Source of the DNA: Merdimonas sp963929015
GTDB lineage: Bacteria; Bacillota; Clostridia; Lachnospirales; Lachnospiraceae
Length of the DNA stretch: 64,000 nt
Direction: 5' to 3'
Assembly (NCBI RefSeq): GCF_963929015.1
Contig: NZ_CAWVHE010000013.1
Span: 186,001 to 250,000, forward strand
In this document: positions 16,866 to 26,697 of the stretch, piece by piece
Layout: every line of letters starts with the position of its first letter
Position numbering within the stretch: the stretch's first letter is position 1
Translations under genes and position numbers: made by a program
The notes under the pieces: generated by a model
What the model was told of the DNA's origin: nothing
The model's database searches: none
Seen by the model: the letters and a program-made list of their open reading frames with translations, nothing else

Positions 16866-19811
16866 TTATTCTTCGTCTTCAAAAAGTTCAACATCGATTT
16901 CTTCGGAATCCACTATTCCTATTGGGTATTCACGAATCCATCCAGTAATATGAAGAGTTTTGCCGCAGTACGGGCATTCGCAATCAGTATCGCTATCAAA
17001 GCTGTATACAGCATCAGGACCCATACCGTTTTCCTTTTCAAAACTACTTACATCTTGAAGATATTCTTCTAAATCGACTTCAAACTCAATCCCACAATCC
17101 GGGCATTCGATAGTTCTGATAAACGAAAGCTTCCAATTTTCCGGATCGTCTTCGTTGTCGGTGAATAATCCGGGAGCATTATATTTAATATCGGCAGCTT
17201 CCATTTCTACGCTTGTGTTACCACACGATAGCAGTTCGTTCTTCAGTCTTAACCTTCCGGTACTACCATCTTCTTCGACAAACTCACGATGGTCACGAAT
17301 GAACGTTGCAGCTTCACGAGAGAAGCCGTTTCTCTGCAGCAGTATGGTCAATGGATTGGTGGTACCAAACTCCACATACTCATACCAATTGTTTTCGAAT
17401 TCGGTCACATTGTGAATCTTTTTATACTCATTCGAAAATCGCAGAAAGTAGTTAGAAATACTAAACAAGATAATATTTTCAATAACTTCCAGCGTTTCTG
17501 CAAAAACGACGTTTCGGTGTTCCTTGGAACGGTCGTTATATGTAGTCGGCGGTTGATACATGGACACACGGAAATTTTCCGGATGATCTCTGCGATATTC
17601 TATGGCCTTCTTCATAATAAAACTAAGGCCCGTTCCCTCCATCCACTGACAGAGAATTACAGCATACCATCTGCGCAATGACTCCTTGCCAAGGGAAGAT
17701 CTTTCATAGGTGTCCCACTCAAAAATAGTGGCGAGCTTGTTTAGAAACTCAATGACATCAGCATATCTGAAGCCGCCGTTGATGCACGGAGGGTATTCCA
17801 ATCCGTCTCTAATGGCCTTTATAAGCCTTTTTGTCTGGTCGACCGAAGTGTTAATGTCATCATCAGGTAACGTTGGAGAATCCGAAAACTTCGCCCTAAT
17901 GTCATTCTCATCAGCGACAGACAGCAGATCAGAAAACTCCCTGCGGACAAGGCTGTCTCTGTCTTCCATGATATCCCTGAGCAAAATCAATCCGAATTTG
18001 CGCATCATAACATATGATTCTTCTGATTGAAGGGCCTCACCCTCTGCATTCACTCGCTGTGGGATGACAGAACTTCCACTTTTTAAGATATCGACAACAT
18101 ATTGCTTCTCTACTTTTTTCAGGCCTTTTGGATTTGTCGTTATAGAAAGTTCCTGCTCCGGTACCGGTGTTTGCAGCATTTCGATATAATCTTCCGGCTT
18201 TACAGATTTTTCTTCGGAAACGAAAAACACATTTCCGTATAGATTGTAGCTGATTCGACCTACACGGCCTATCAAATTTCTGAAATCAACCGGACTCATT
18301 GCACTACGGAAAATCTTATTATCAGTAATGAATAGGTTATCCGCCGGTAAATTGACACCTTCAAGCAAGGTGCTTGTGCAAAACATTGTAGTAATTTTTC
18401 CAGACTGGAAAAGCGTCTCTATTCTTGTTCTTATAGAGGCGGGCAAATAACCAATATGGTATGCTACGCCTTTTTTGATCATCCCTGCCAGATAATAATC
18501 GCCATGAACTTCCCGTGTAATATCACGTGATAAAGCATCAAGCTCTGGATCGTGTTTCTCCAACACTCCCTGTGAGTCAGCAAAATCTCTCGCCGCAGCG
18601 ATTGCCTTTGAACGACCGTTGTAATACACGATAGTCTGCGATCTTTCATTCTCTGGTAAACGCATATTCTTTGCTTCAAAATAAAGCAACATAGTTTTCA
18701 AAGATGTATTTGCTGCTTTTATATCAGCGACCTTTATAACCGATTGCGTATGTTCATTATAAACGCTAACCTTCTGGCCCAATAAATCAAGCAAAAACTT
18801 CACTTGTATAACCGGTGAATACGTGGAGGCCAGCTTGCTCTCATCGTTGTTCTCGATTACATCATTCATCAAACGCAAATATACCTGTGGATTAGGTATA
18901 TTCGGAGAAGCGAAAATGAAATGTGGCTTCTTAGGCCGCTTCAGCAGCATGTCGACCACTTTGTAATAGAATGGGCCACGGCTGTTTTTACCTGAGAGCT
19001 TGTGTGCCTCATCCAAAAACAAGTAATCAATTTGCAGCTCCGGCCTGCTGATAAGCAAGTAAAGCAAACGCTCTGGCGTTAGCACAAAAATATAGTTGTG
19101 ATCTTCTTCCAACGCTATGTCGCTTGCTGCGCTGACAACACGGTAGTTTCGCTTTTCCAGATTGTCATTTAAATCATTTATAATGCTGCTACGAACTTCG
19201 TTTATCAAAGCCTTTGTCGGAACAATCAGCGCATAATTTTTCTGAGCGCCCTGAAGGATGATCTCATCCTTAATGAACATGCGCATGATAAACGATTTAC
19301 CCATTGAAGTAGGCCCAGAATAACTAAAGCATGGGTCATCCAAATGGTCATAGGCAATTTTTTGTTCGCTAAAAAATTTCTTATCTGTGTCTGCCGGTAT
19401 TGTAAGGTAATCACTTCTATATTGCGCAAAAACACGCTCAAATGTAGAAATGTCCTTGTAGTCAGCATTAATCTTCTGCAAGCCTCTATGGTTTCCAACG
19501 CTGGAGAACACAGAGCCTGCATATAATTTGACCAAAGAATTATCCGGGTACAGTTCGTTCAAAAGAACAATAATCTCCTGCGCCCACATTTTATGTCTGA
19601 CACTGGCTTCCGGATGATTTGACTTGGACAGCAGATCTGCAAAGCGCAGTGCGTCCAAGAGGTCAAATTCTTTAACTTTTCCTTTCGCTTCAAGCTGAAA
19701 TAGGCGCAACGCATAATTAAAAAGTATCTTCTCATGAATTTCGTTTAGATACTCGTTGCTATCGATGTCAACGAATATGGCGTCGCCTAATTTTTTCTTT
19801 TCTTCGCTCAT
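16866..19811 (-). CDS. hamB: Hachiman defence helicase HamB (DEAD/DEAH box)
   Basis: A 981-residue superfamily 2 helicase. Walker A is SGPTSMGKSF (residues 165-174), motif II is DEAH (267-270), and motif VI reads LIGRVGRISYN. The C-terminal 90 residues carry a zinc ribbon (CPDCG, later CECPYCG). It overlaps the preceding gene by 4 bases; that gene is a DUF1837 (HamA) protein, and the pair defines Hachiman, in which HamB senses damaged or phage DNA and releases the HamA nuclease (family knowledge). The zinc-ribbon tail is a feature I would check against other HamB proteins. Ski2/Lhr-type helicases are the main alternative, but the HamA partner argues for Hachiman. Confidence 0.8.
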   Translation of the reverse strand: MSEEKKKLGDAIFVDIDSNEYLNEIHEKILFNYALRLFQLEAKGKVKEFDLLDALRFADLLSKSNHPEASVRHKMWAQEIIVLLNELYPDNSLVKLYAGSVFSSVGNHRGLQKINADYKDISTFERVFAQYRSDYLTIPADTDKKFFSEQKIAYDHLDDPCFSYSGPTSMGKSFIMRMFIKDEIILQGAQKNYALIVPTKALINEVRSSIINDLNDNLEKRNYRVVSAASDIALEEDHNYIFVLTPERLLYLLISRPELQIDYLFLDEAHKLSGKNSRGPFYYKVVDMLLKRPKKPHFIFASPNIPNPQVYLRLMNDVIENNDESKLASTYSPVIQVKFLLDLLGQKVSVYNEHTQSVIKVADIKAANTSLKTMLLYFEAKNMRLPENERSQTIVYYNGRSKAIAAARDFADSQGVLEKHDPELDALSRDITREVHGDYYLAGMIKKGVAYHIGYLPASIRTRIETLFQSGKITTMFCTSTLLEGVNLPADNLFITDNKIFRSAMSPVDFRNLIGRVGRISYNLYGNVFFVSEEKSVKPEDYIEMLQTPVPEQELSITTNPKGLKKVEKQYVVDILKSGSSVIPQRVNAEGEALQSEESYVMMRKFGLILLRDIMEDRDSLVRREFSDLLSVADENDIRAKFSDSPTLPDDDINTSVDQTKRLIKAIRDGLEYPPCINGGFRYADVIEFLNKLATIFEWDTYERSSLGKESLRRWYAVILCQWMEGTGLSFIMKKAIEYRRDHPENFRVSMYQPPTTYNDRSKEHRNVVFAETLEVIENIILFSISNYFLRFSNEYKKIHNVTEFENNWYEYVEFGTTNPLTILLQRNGFSREAATFIRDHREFVEEDGSTGRLRLKNELLSCGNTSVEMEAADIKYNAPGLFTDNEDDPENWKLSFIRTIECPDCGIEFEVDLEEYLQDVSSFEKENGMGPDAVYSFDSDTDCECPYCGKTLHITGWIREYPIGIVDSEEIDVELFEDEE

Positions 19812-20740
19812 ATCAAGTCAACATCTCCTTCCAGCACCGCCTCCATGATGGATTTCTTTTCTTCCTCGGCATCGTTAAAAGGTAGCACATAAATATAAAA
19901 CGAGTGCATTCCCAAGCCGCAATCCTGAATCTTCTGGAGAATATACGGAATATAACGCTTTATGTCAGCCTGCATTTTCTGTTCGGCAAGTTCCTCGTAT
20001 TCGTGAACCGGATAGTCTTTACCAAGGCCCAAAGTGTATCCAAGGAACACGCCATACGATGTGTTGTATCTATTGGTTTTTGAAGGATTCGGAACAAGAA
20101 TATCTTTCACAAGTGCAGCTTCTTCATCTGTAGCCATGCGTTCAAAAATAAGCTGATTGGCCATGTGAATTTCCTGTACCTCGTGCTGTTCGATACGGCA
20201 AATTTTCTCGAAAGCACCGTCAATGGCATAACCGAGGTCACCGACAATATTGGAAGAGCCAAACACCACTTGATGGTACGGGCGTCCTGACACACCACTG
20301 GTTAAAAGATGAATGCTGTCAGCGATGCTGTCATACTGCTTTCCGTCAGTGCTAATTTCGACTCTGCTCATCAATTTCGGTGCATGGAGCTTTTCTTCCA
20401 TGAAAGTGTAATTTAGCACCTCGCCCAATTCGCCACCAGTACCCTGAACATCAGCACCGCCGTTTTTCTTAATCACACGCAGCGCCTGCGATACAACAGC
20501 ATCTCTATTTCCGGCCTGACTGAACTTTTCGAGCTTTGCTCTGGAAAACACATAGTCTCCCATGCTCATATACAGATAAGCCTTCAAATCCTCCACATTG
20601 ATTTTGTTATTACGAATTACAAGGTGAAAAAGGCGCAGTTCTCCCTCGGTGGTCCAGCTAACCGTTTCCGGCTGCTGAACTTCCTGAAAGACCGAATCGA
20701 AGTCACCATGTGTTAATGTTTTCGATAGCGCTTCTGCCAT
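19808..20740 (-). CDS. hamA: Hachiman defence protein HamA (DUF1837)
   Basis: A 310-residue DUF1837 protein, the nuclease effector of Hachiman. The family block is GGELGEVLNYTFMEEKLHAPKL followed by YDSIADSIHLL and QVVFGSSNIVGDLGYAIDGAF (about residues 105-185). In the PD-(D/E)xK reading of HamA, D of ADSIH and an E-x-K in the next strand are catalytic; here that strand reads GSSN rather than GExK, see findings. I use the ATG at 20740, six bases after GAGGAGG; the longer GTG start would place the ribosome-binding site inside the gene. It begins 21 bases after the hsdR stop and overlaps hamB by 4. Confidence 0.78.
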   Translation of the reverse strand: MAEALSKTLTHGDFDSVFQEVQQPETVSWTTEGELRLFHLVIRNNKINVEDLKAYLYMSMGDYVFSRAKLEKFSQAGNRDAVVSQALRVIKKNGGADVQGTGGELGEVLNYTFMEEKLHAPKLMSRVEISTDGKQYDSIADSIHLLTSGVSGRPYHQVVFGSSNIVGDLGYAIDGAFEKICRIEQHEVQEIHMANQLIFERMATDEEAALVKDILVPNPSKTNRYNTSYGVFLGYTLGLGKDYPVHEYEELAEQKMQADIKRYIPYILQKIQDCGLGMHSFYIYVLPFNDAEEEKKSIMEAVLEGDVDLI

Positions 20741-20761
20741 ACTGCGCCTCCTCACCCTAAA

Positions 20762-23700
20762 TTATTTCTTGTCCGTTCCGTAAGGAGCCGTTTCTTCAGC
20801 AACCTTACTTGCCGGAGCTTGATAATCTGAATAGTTTATTGTTTTCTTTGCGCCTTGCTTTTTACCCTGCGGCTCATAGGTCATATTAAATACCAAATCA
20901 GAGAGCCACTTCTTGAAGGACGGATTATCTTGGAATTGCTTAAACAGTTCCATATTGTCTGCCATGATTGCAAAGATAACCTGCTGCAATGCACGTTCAC
21001 TTTCCATACGGGCATTCTGCTCGTCGGAGTTCTTCATTGCATTTTGATAGCGCTCATCCTTTGCCACCATATCAGGAATTTCAAGAATCTGTCTGCGGAC
21101 ATTGTCTGCATCGTTCCAGTTGATGTTGCCGAACATATCGTTGAAGTCATTCAGAATGATAGACAGCAGGTCCATTTCAGGATTGACGATATGTCCGGTC
21201 TTACCAGCCGGTACCGGTGCTACCTCAGAATCCGCATCTTCCAGCTTAATAGACATACACTCCTGTGCTTCCAGACGATAGCTATCCAAATCAATAACGT
21301 CAAGAATGCCTTCGGAGAAGTCATCGTCACGAGGCGACGGCAGCTTCGGAATCAACAGATTCAGGAAAATGGAGAGACGTTCCCAATCTGCGTTTCCATA
21401 AGGAAGAATTGCACCAAGGAAACCGTATGTACGGCAAAATGCCTTAGCAGCGCTCTTAAACTTAATCTGATCTTCTGTGTCAAGGTCCTTATAAATAGCT
21501 GCACAAGCATCCAGAATCGGATCGAGTCTATCACGCTCTGCGCCATTCAAATACAGGTCAACCAGCTTTTCAACGTGGCTCTCAGAATAAACCTGATAAT
21601 CTTCCATCGTTGCGATAAGATCATACAGCTTATTCGGGTCCGTTTCACCGGAAAGCAAAGTGGTTCTGTAATATCTCGAAAATGCCTCTTCAATCATTGC
21701 AGGCTTGTTATAGAAGTCTAATACGAAGGTATCATGCTTCTGCGGATGGCAACGGTTGAGACGAGACAAAGTCTGCACAGCACGGATGTCATACAACATC
21801 TTATCCACATACATCGTATGAAGCAGAGGCTCGTCAAAGCCAGTCTGGAACATATCCGCTACAATCAACAGACGATAAGGGTCTGTCTTAAATGTAGCCG
21901 GAATCTTAGCATCCGGGAAGCCATTCATAGCTGCAGAAGTCAATGCAGGCTCCTGTCCCTGATACTTGTGTTCTCCAGAGAATGCCACGATTGCCTTGTA
22001 AGAGCTGTGTCTGTTTGCAAGGCACTTATTGATTGCATAGTAGTATTCGATACAGCGAGGAATGCTGGAGCTGACCACCATAGCACGGGCCTGTCCACCA
22101 ATCTTTCCTTTAGAGATGACCTGCTCGTGGAAATGCTCAACCATCATTTCTGCTTTTTGTGCGATGGTATAAGAATCACTTTCTACAAATGAACGCAGCT
22201 TCTTTTGCGCTCTCTTCTTGTCGAACATCGGGTCATCCTGCACCGTCTTCATGAGTTTATAGTAGCTGGCAATCGGTGTGTAGTATTTCAGCACGTCGAG
22301 AATGAAGCCTTCTTGAATGGCCTGCTTCATCGTGTACACGTGGAATGGGCGATGTTTTACATCGTCGCCATCCTGATACGGAACACCGAAGGTCTCCAGC
22401 GTTTTATTTTTCGGAGTGGCTGTGAAGGCAAAGTAGCTGGCATTAGTCAGCAGCTTACGGCCTTCCATCATTGCATTGATTTTATCCTCATTATCCATCT
22501 CATCTTCGGAGGCAAGGCCGGAAAGAGCCAAGTTCATCTGGGCAGAGTTACGTCCACTCTGGCCGGAATGGGCCTCGTCAATGATAACTGCAAAACGATT
22601 CTGCTTATGGGACGCACCGATGTCCGGCACGACATAAGGGAACTTCTCAATTGTTGTGATAATAATGCGCTTTCCATCTTGAATTGCTTTACGCAAATCA
22701 CCGGAATGTTCAGCCCAAGCTACCGTATTTGCCACCTGCATAAACTGCTTGATGTTATCACGAATCTGCTTGTCCAGAATACGGCGGTCGGTAACAACCA
22801 GCACAGAGTCGATCATCGGATGACCGTCCTGCTCCAATCCAATCAGCTGGTGGGCCAGCCAAGAGATAGAATTTGACTTACCGGAGCCAGCACTGTGCTG
22901 AATCAAATAACGCTTGCCGATACCGTTTTCCTTTACATCAGCCAGCAGTTTTTCCACGCAATCCAGCTGGTGATAACGAGGGAATATTTGCTTTACAGAC
23001 TTCTTCTTTGTTTCTGAGTCCTCTTCAATAACAACCTGCGCATAATTTTCAATGATGCGACTGAGCTTCAGCTTGGTAAGAATATCCTTCCAAAGATAGT
23101 CTGTCATCAGGCCATCTGGATTCGGAGGATTACCGGCACCATCATTGTAGCCTTTATCAAAAGGCAGGAACCAGCTGTTCTTACCGTCCAGCTTTGTGCA
23201 GAATTTGATTCGTGCGTCGTCAACGGCAAAATGCACCATGCAGCGCTTGAATTGGAATAACAGTTCTCTTGGGTCACGGTCAGTCTTGTACTGCTCAACT
23301 GCATCGTCCACATCCTGCTTTGTAAGCTGATTCTTCAGTTCAAAGGTGATGACCGGCAGGCCATTGATGAACAAGCAGATATCCAGCGCCAGATAGGTAG
23401 CATCCATAGAATACTGCAGCTGTCTGGTGACACTGAAAACGTTCTTTTCAAACATCTCCTTAGCCTTGGCGTTATTCTCGGTCGGTGTCAGATAGAACAT
23501 GATCAGATTTGCCGGATAGATTTTCACACCATTGCGTAGCACATCAATAATGCCACGCTTAGCAATCTCACCCTGCAGGCGATTTAGAAATTGCTTCTTT
23601 TTCAAAGCAGATTTGAAAACGCCTAACTTCTCAAGCGCATCAGGCTGCGTGTCCTGTAAAAACCTAAATAGGCGTGTTTCATCCACGGCATACTCACGAT

Positions 23701-23800
23701 TATAGTCAGCATTCGTGCCTTGCTCATATCCATTGTGATCTACCAGCCATTTTACGATAAGGGTCTCAAGACCACTTTCTTTTGTGTTGGTAAATGCCAT
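20762..23800 (-). CDS. hsdR: Type I restriction enzyme R subunit
   Basis: HsdR is the motor and nuclease of a type I restriction system; with HsdM and HsdS it translocates DNA and cuts unmodified DNA at a distance. The 1012-residue protein has the N-terminal nuclease motif (D140, then FELKNQ with E154 and K156), Walker A HSAGSGKS (302-309), DEAH (408-411) and TATPKNKTLETFG after it. The C-terminal half contains QTGFDEPLLHTMYVDK and a helical HsdM-binding region. It starts 3 bases after hsdS. All catalytic residues that I can see are intact, so the subunit looks active. Confidence 0.95.
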   Translation of the reverse strand: MAFTNTKESGLETLIVKWLVDHNGYEQGTNADYNREYAVDETRLFRFLQDTQPDALEKLGVFKSALKKKQFLNRLQGEIAKRGIIDVLRNGVKIYPANLIMFYLTPTENNAKAKEMFEKNVFSVTRQLQYSMDATYLALDICLFINGLPVITFELKNQLTKQDVDDAVEQYKTDRDPRELLFQFKRCMVHFAVDDARIKFCTKLDGKNSWFLPFDKGYNDGAGNPPNPDGLMTDYLWKDILTKLKLSRIIENYAQVVIEEDSETKKKSVKQIFPRYHQLDCVEKLLADVKENGIGKRYLIQHSAGSGKSNSISWLAHQLIGLEQDGHPMIDSVLVVTDRRILDKQIRDNIKQFMQVANTVAWAEHSGDLRKAIQDGKRIIITTIEKFPYVVPDIGASHKQNRFAVIIDEAHSGQSGRNSAQMNLALSGLASEDEMDNEDKINAMMEGRKLLTNASYFAFTATPKNKTLETFGVPYQDGDDVKHRPFHVYTMKQAIQEGFILDVLKYYTPIASYYKLMKTVQDDPMFDKKRAQKKLRSFVESDSYTIAQKAEMMVEHFHEQVISKGKIGGQARAMVVSSSIPRCIEYYYAINKCLANRHSSYKAIVAFSGEHKYQGQEPALTSAAMNGFPDAKIPATFKTDPYRLLIVADMFQTGFDEPLLHTMYVDKMLYDIRAVQTLSRLNRCHPQKHDTFVLDFYNKPAMIEEAFSRYYRTTLLSGETDPNKLYDLIATMEDYQVYSESHVEKLVDLYLNGAERDRLDPILDACAAIYKDLDTEDQIKFKSAAKAFCRTYGFLGAILPYGNADWERLSIFLNLLIPKLPSPRDDDFSEGILDVIDLDSYRLEAQECMSIKLEDADSEVAPVPAGKTGHIVNPEMDLLSIILNDFNDMFGNINWNDADNVRRQILEIPDMVAKDERYQNAMKNSDEQNARMESERALQQVIFAIMADNMELFKQFQDNPSFKKWLSDLVFNMTYEPQGKKQGAKKTINYSDYQAPASKVAEETAPYGTDKK

Positions 23801-23803
23801 GTT

Positions 23804-24565
23804 TTACACCTCCTCTGTCACACCCTCATCTTCTTCAGCCTCTGCTTCAGCTTCATCCTCAATATACTCATACTCAGGGATGATAATATCTCGTACATCA
23901 ATTTGACCGGTTACAGCAGCCGAAATAAGACTCGTTCTGTATTCATCAATCAACATCATTTCTCTTGCCAGCAACGATTTACTCGAAGCAATGATGTTTC
24001 CTTTTGTAATCGCTTTTTCGGGAATCAATCCATTGAAAACCGAAGTTTTCCATCTCAAAAACTCAAGAATCTGATTTTGTTCTTCGATTGTAGGAAATGG
24101 CACATATATGTTTTTCATTTCGCTATATCGTGTGGTCCACAAGTCAGCTACAATACCTCTACCGTTTCTATAAAATTCCTCGATAAAAGTGTGGCTACGT
24201 AACAGATAATGATAATATAGTGACGTATTCTCTCTCGGCGAAAGAATTATATTAATCAAAGATACTGACCCGTCATACTTTGAGAATCCACTTGATCCTC
24301 GCCTGTCCGAACGACTATTAATAACAAAATCGCCTGCAAGTACCTTTTTTCTGTTTTCACTATCCTTGGATTTAGCTGCGGTATCGAGCTGAGGAACAAC
24401 ACCAAACTTGGTCACAGAAAGAGGCATATATTCCAAAGCCGAACATTTTTCAGATCGTTCTGTGAACAAATCATTGATCTTTTTCATTTCCCAGTGTTTG
24501 GGGATTTGTGGAATCCATTCAATTCCCGTTTCTTTGTAATCCGGATACTTTCTATATTCGCTCAT
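23804..24565 (-). CDS. hsdS: Type I restriction specificity subunit, half-length
   Basis: HsdS sets the DNA target of the HsdM methylase and HsdR nuclease. Full-length subunits are about 400-450 residues with two target-recognition domains (TRDs) and two long helices. This one has 253 residues: one TRD (begins YKETGIEWIPQIPKHWEMKKINDLF, given here by its ends) and one conserved helical region (TIEEQNQILEFL and SLISAAVTGQIDV), then a very acidic tail rich in E and A. Half-length HsdS proteins can dimerise and would then read a palindromic split target. Its ATG overlaps the hsdM stop by four bases. No second TRD or remnant is seen nearby. Confidence 0.88.
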   Translation of the reverse strand: MSEYRKYPDYKETGIEWIPQIPKHWEMKKINDLFTERSEKCSALEYMPLSVTKFGVVPQLDTAAKSKDSENRKKVLAGDFVINSRSDRRGSSGFSKYDGSVSLINIILSPRENTSLYYHYLLRSHTFIEEFYRNGRGIVADLWTTRYSEMKNIYVPFPTIEEQNQILEFLRWKTSVFNGLIPEKAITKGNIIASSKSLLAREMMLIDEYRTSLISAAVTGQIDVRDIIIPEYEYIEDEAEAEAEEDEGVTEEV

Positions 24566-26385
24566 GATAACACCTCACTCAAAATTCCTGCCATCTGCAT
24601 TTCAACATCTTTGATATCAACGGCAATTGTATCAATATCTCTGATTTGTCGAGGCTCAAAGAAATATTTTGTAAAAGTCAATTCATAACCGATCAGTGTT
24701 TTCTTTTCGTCTACCCATGCATCCGGAGTATACGGAAGAATTTCTGTCTTCATATATCCATCAATCCCACCCTCGTATTTAAAAGGAACGATTGCTGTAT
24801 TGGTTCTTGTTTTATCGACAATCGGGCGTCCCTTCTTGTCTTTTTTGACATTTCCTTCTGAATCGTACTCAGGCAGAAGAATGGTAATTCTCCAGTGACC
24901 GAACTCGTCGTTATCAAAACATTTGCTCACAGCACTTTCTTCCATACTCATGAATATGCGAATAATCTCGTTTCTAAGAGCAGGGGTAATTTCAGCATTC
25001 TTTTTTCCCATATTCTTCCACATGGATGACTTCATTTCAGTGGCATTAATAAGCTGAACTTTTCCTTTTCTTTCTTCTGTTTTTTTATTTGACAACACCC
25101 AGATAAATGTCCCTAACGGAGTGTTGTAAAACATGCCATCTGGGAGAGCAATAATAGCTTCTACCAAATCATTCTCGAAAAGAAATCTTCGAGCATTACT
25201 TTCGCCACTACCAGCATCACCAGTAAACAATGAAGAACCGTTATGTACTTCTGCAATACGGCTTCCCAGAGGAGTGTCTTTTTTCATTTTTGCTACATTA
25301 TTTAATAGGAATAACAACTGGCCGTCACTAACTTTGGGCAACATAACCAGCTGAGTTCCATCTTCGAGGTATGCATTAAATCGGCTATCCAGAATATCTT
25401 TTTTGCCACCCATTTTTTCAGCATCAGTTTTCCAGCTTTTTCCGTAAGGCGGATTTGCCAACATAAAGTCGAACTGACGAGTAGCATGGCCATCTGCGGA
25501 AAGAGTAGAGCCGTATGCAATGTGTTCAGCCTGTTCGCCGTCACCTTTCAAAAGCATGTCTGCCTTACAAATAGCGTAGGTTTCCGGCTGTACTTCCTGA
25601 CCAAATAAATGAATAGAAACTTCCTTTCCTCGACGCTTCGCTAAAGTTAAAAGTCTGTCTTGAGCCACTGTGAGCATACCACCCGTACCACAAGCTCCGT
25701 CATAACAGGAATAAGTTGCATCCATCAATCTGTCGGCAATGGGAAGAACAACTAAATCGGCCATTAAATCAACAACGTCACGGGGAGTCCAGTGTTCACC
25801 AGCCTCTTCATTGTTTGCCTCATTGAATCTCCTAACCAATTCTTCAAAGACGGTACCCATACCGTGGTTATCCAATGCAGGCAGCTTGATTTGTGTTTTC
25901 GAGTCATCCTTATAAACCGGATTAGGACTGAGGTTGATATCATGAGAAATAAACTTCTCAATGACAGCACCGAGAATATCGGCCTCAATCATCGTATCGA
26001 TCTGATTTTTGAACTGGAACTTTGCCAGAATCTCCTGTACATTAGGTGAAAAGCCATCCAGATAGGCTTCAAAGTCTGCCTTTAATGTCTGCTTCTTTGC
26101 ACGGCTGGTAAGATCACGCAAGCGGAATGGCGAAGCGTTACAAAACGCCTGTCCAGCAGTATTGCAGAGTGCAGGCCACTGATTTGTGATACCCGCATCA
26201 TCCAACATTTTCTTCATTTCTAGAACTGCCGGTTTGGTATCTTCCAACATGGCGTCCAAACGGCGAATGACCGTCATTGGCAGAATAACATCACGATACT
26301 TACCACGAACATAAATATCTCTCAAGCAGTCGTCTGCGATTCCCCAAATAAAATTAACAATTGCATTATGCACTTGATTATCCAT
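24562..26385 (-). CDS. hsdM: Type I restriction DNA adenine methylase M subunit
   Basis: HsdM methylates adenine in the target read by HsdS, protecting the host. The 607-residue protein has the helical N-terminal HsdM_N domain (about 1-140), the AdoMet motif DGACGTGGM (229-237) and the catalytic motif NPPYG (311-315). Other typical blocks are GEHWTPRDVVDLM, GQEVQPETYAICKADMLLKG and LPDGMFYNTPLGTFIWVL. Length is at the upper end of the usual range. It overlaps hsdS (ATGA) and stands 88 bases downstream of the HTH gene, the largest gap inside the operon. Confidence 0.95.
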   Translation of the reverse strand: MDNQVHNAIVNFIWGIADDCLRDIYVRGKYRDVILPMTVIRRLDAMLEDTKPAVLEMKKMLDDAGITNQWPALCNTAGQAFCNASPFRLRDLTSRAKKQTLKADFEAYLDGFSPNVQEILAKFQFKNQIDTMIEADILGAVIEKFISHDINLSPNPVYKDDSKTQIKLPALDNHGMGTVFEELVRRFNEANNEEAGEHWTPRDVVDLMADLVVLPIADRLMDATYSCYDGACGTGGMLTVAQDRLLTLAKRRGKEVSIHLFGQEVQPETYAICKADMLLKGDGEQAEHIAYGSTLSADGHATRQFDFMLANPPYGKSWKTDAEKMGGKKDILDSRFNAYLEDGTQLVMLPKVSDGQLLFLLNNVAKMKKDTPLGSRIAEVHNGSSLFTGDAGSGESNARRFLFENDLVEAIIALPDGMFYNTPLGTFIWVLSNKKTEERKGKVQLINATEMKSSMWKNMGKKNAEITPALRNEIIRIFMSMEESAVSKCFDNDEFGHWRITILLPEYDSEGNVKKDKKGRPIVDKTRTNTAIVPFKYEGGIDGYMKTEILPYTPDAWVDEKKTLIGYELTFTKYFFEPRQIRDIDTIAVDIKDVEMQMAGILSEVLS

Positions 26386-26473
26386 AATTTTTCGTTCCTT
26401 TCTGATTTGTATGAGCAGCTACTTGCACTGCACCATACTAATTAAATCATATCTCCTGTCCGATATTTGGGAC

Positions 26474-26680
26474 TTATTCTTCATTTTTTGCATTTTCTGC
26501 GGCACCACCGGAGCGAATCCATTCATCCACTTCGGATAATTTAAACTTCCACAGACGTCCAACCTTGTAAGCAGGCATATTTCTTTTTGCAATCCACTGC
26601 AGGATCGTTTCACGGCCTACACCAAGATGTTCCTGCACTTCTTTCAAGGTTACCCATTTTTCTACTACTTGCTCGTTCAC
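26474..26680 (-). CDS. Excisionase-like HTH DNA-binding protein
   Basis: A 68-residue protein with a MerR/excisionase-type winged helix (helix_turn_helix_17 family): WVTLKEVQEHLGVGRETILQWIAKRNMPAYKV followed by GRLWKFKLSEVDEWIRSGG, written here in two parts. The frame is open from an ATG at 26695, but that codon lies in the ribosome-binding site; a GTG at 26680 sits seven bases after GGAGGG and is the likelier start. It follows the Ig-like gene by 17 bases and precedes hsdM. Proteins of this kind often accompany type I systems and may regulate the operon, or may derive from an excisionase. Confidence 0.8.
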   Translation of the reverse strand: MNEQVVEKWVTLKEVQEHLGVGRETILQWIAKRNMPAYKVGRLWKFKLSEVDEWIRSGGAAENAKNEE

Positions 26681-26697
26681 GCTATTTCCCTCCATAC

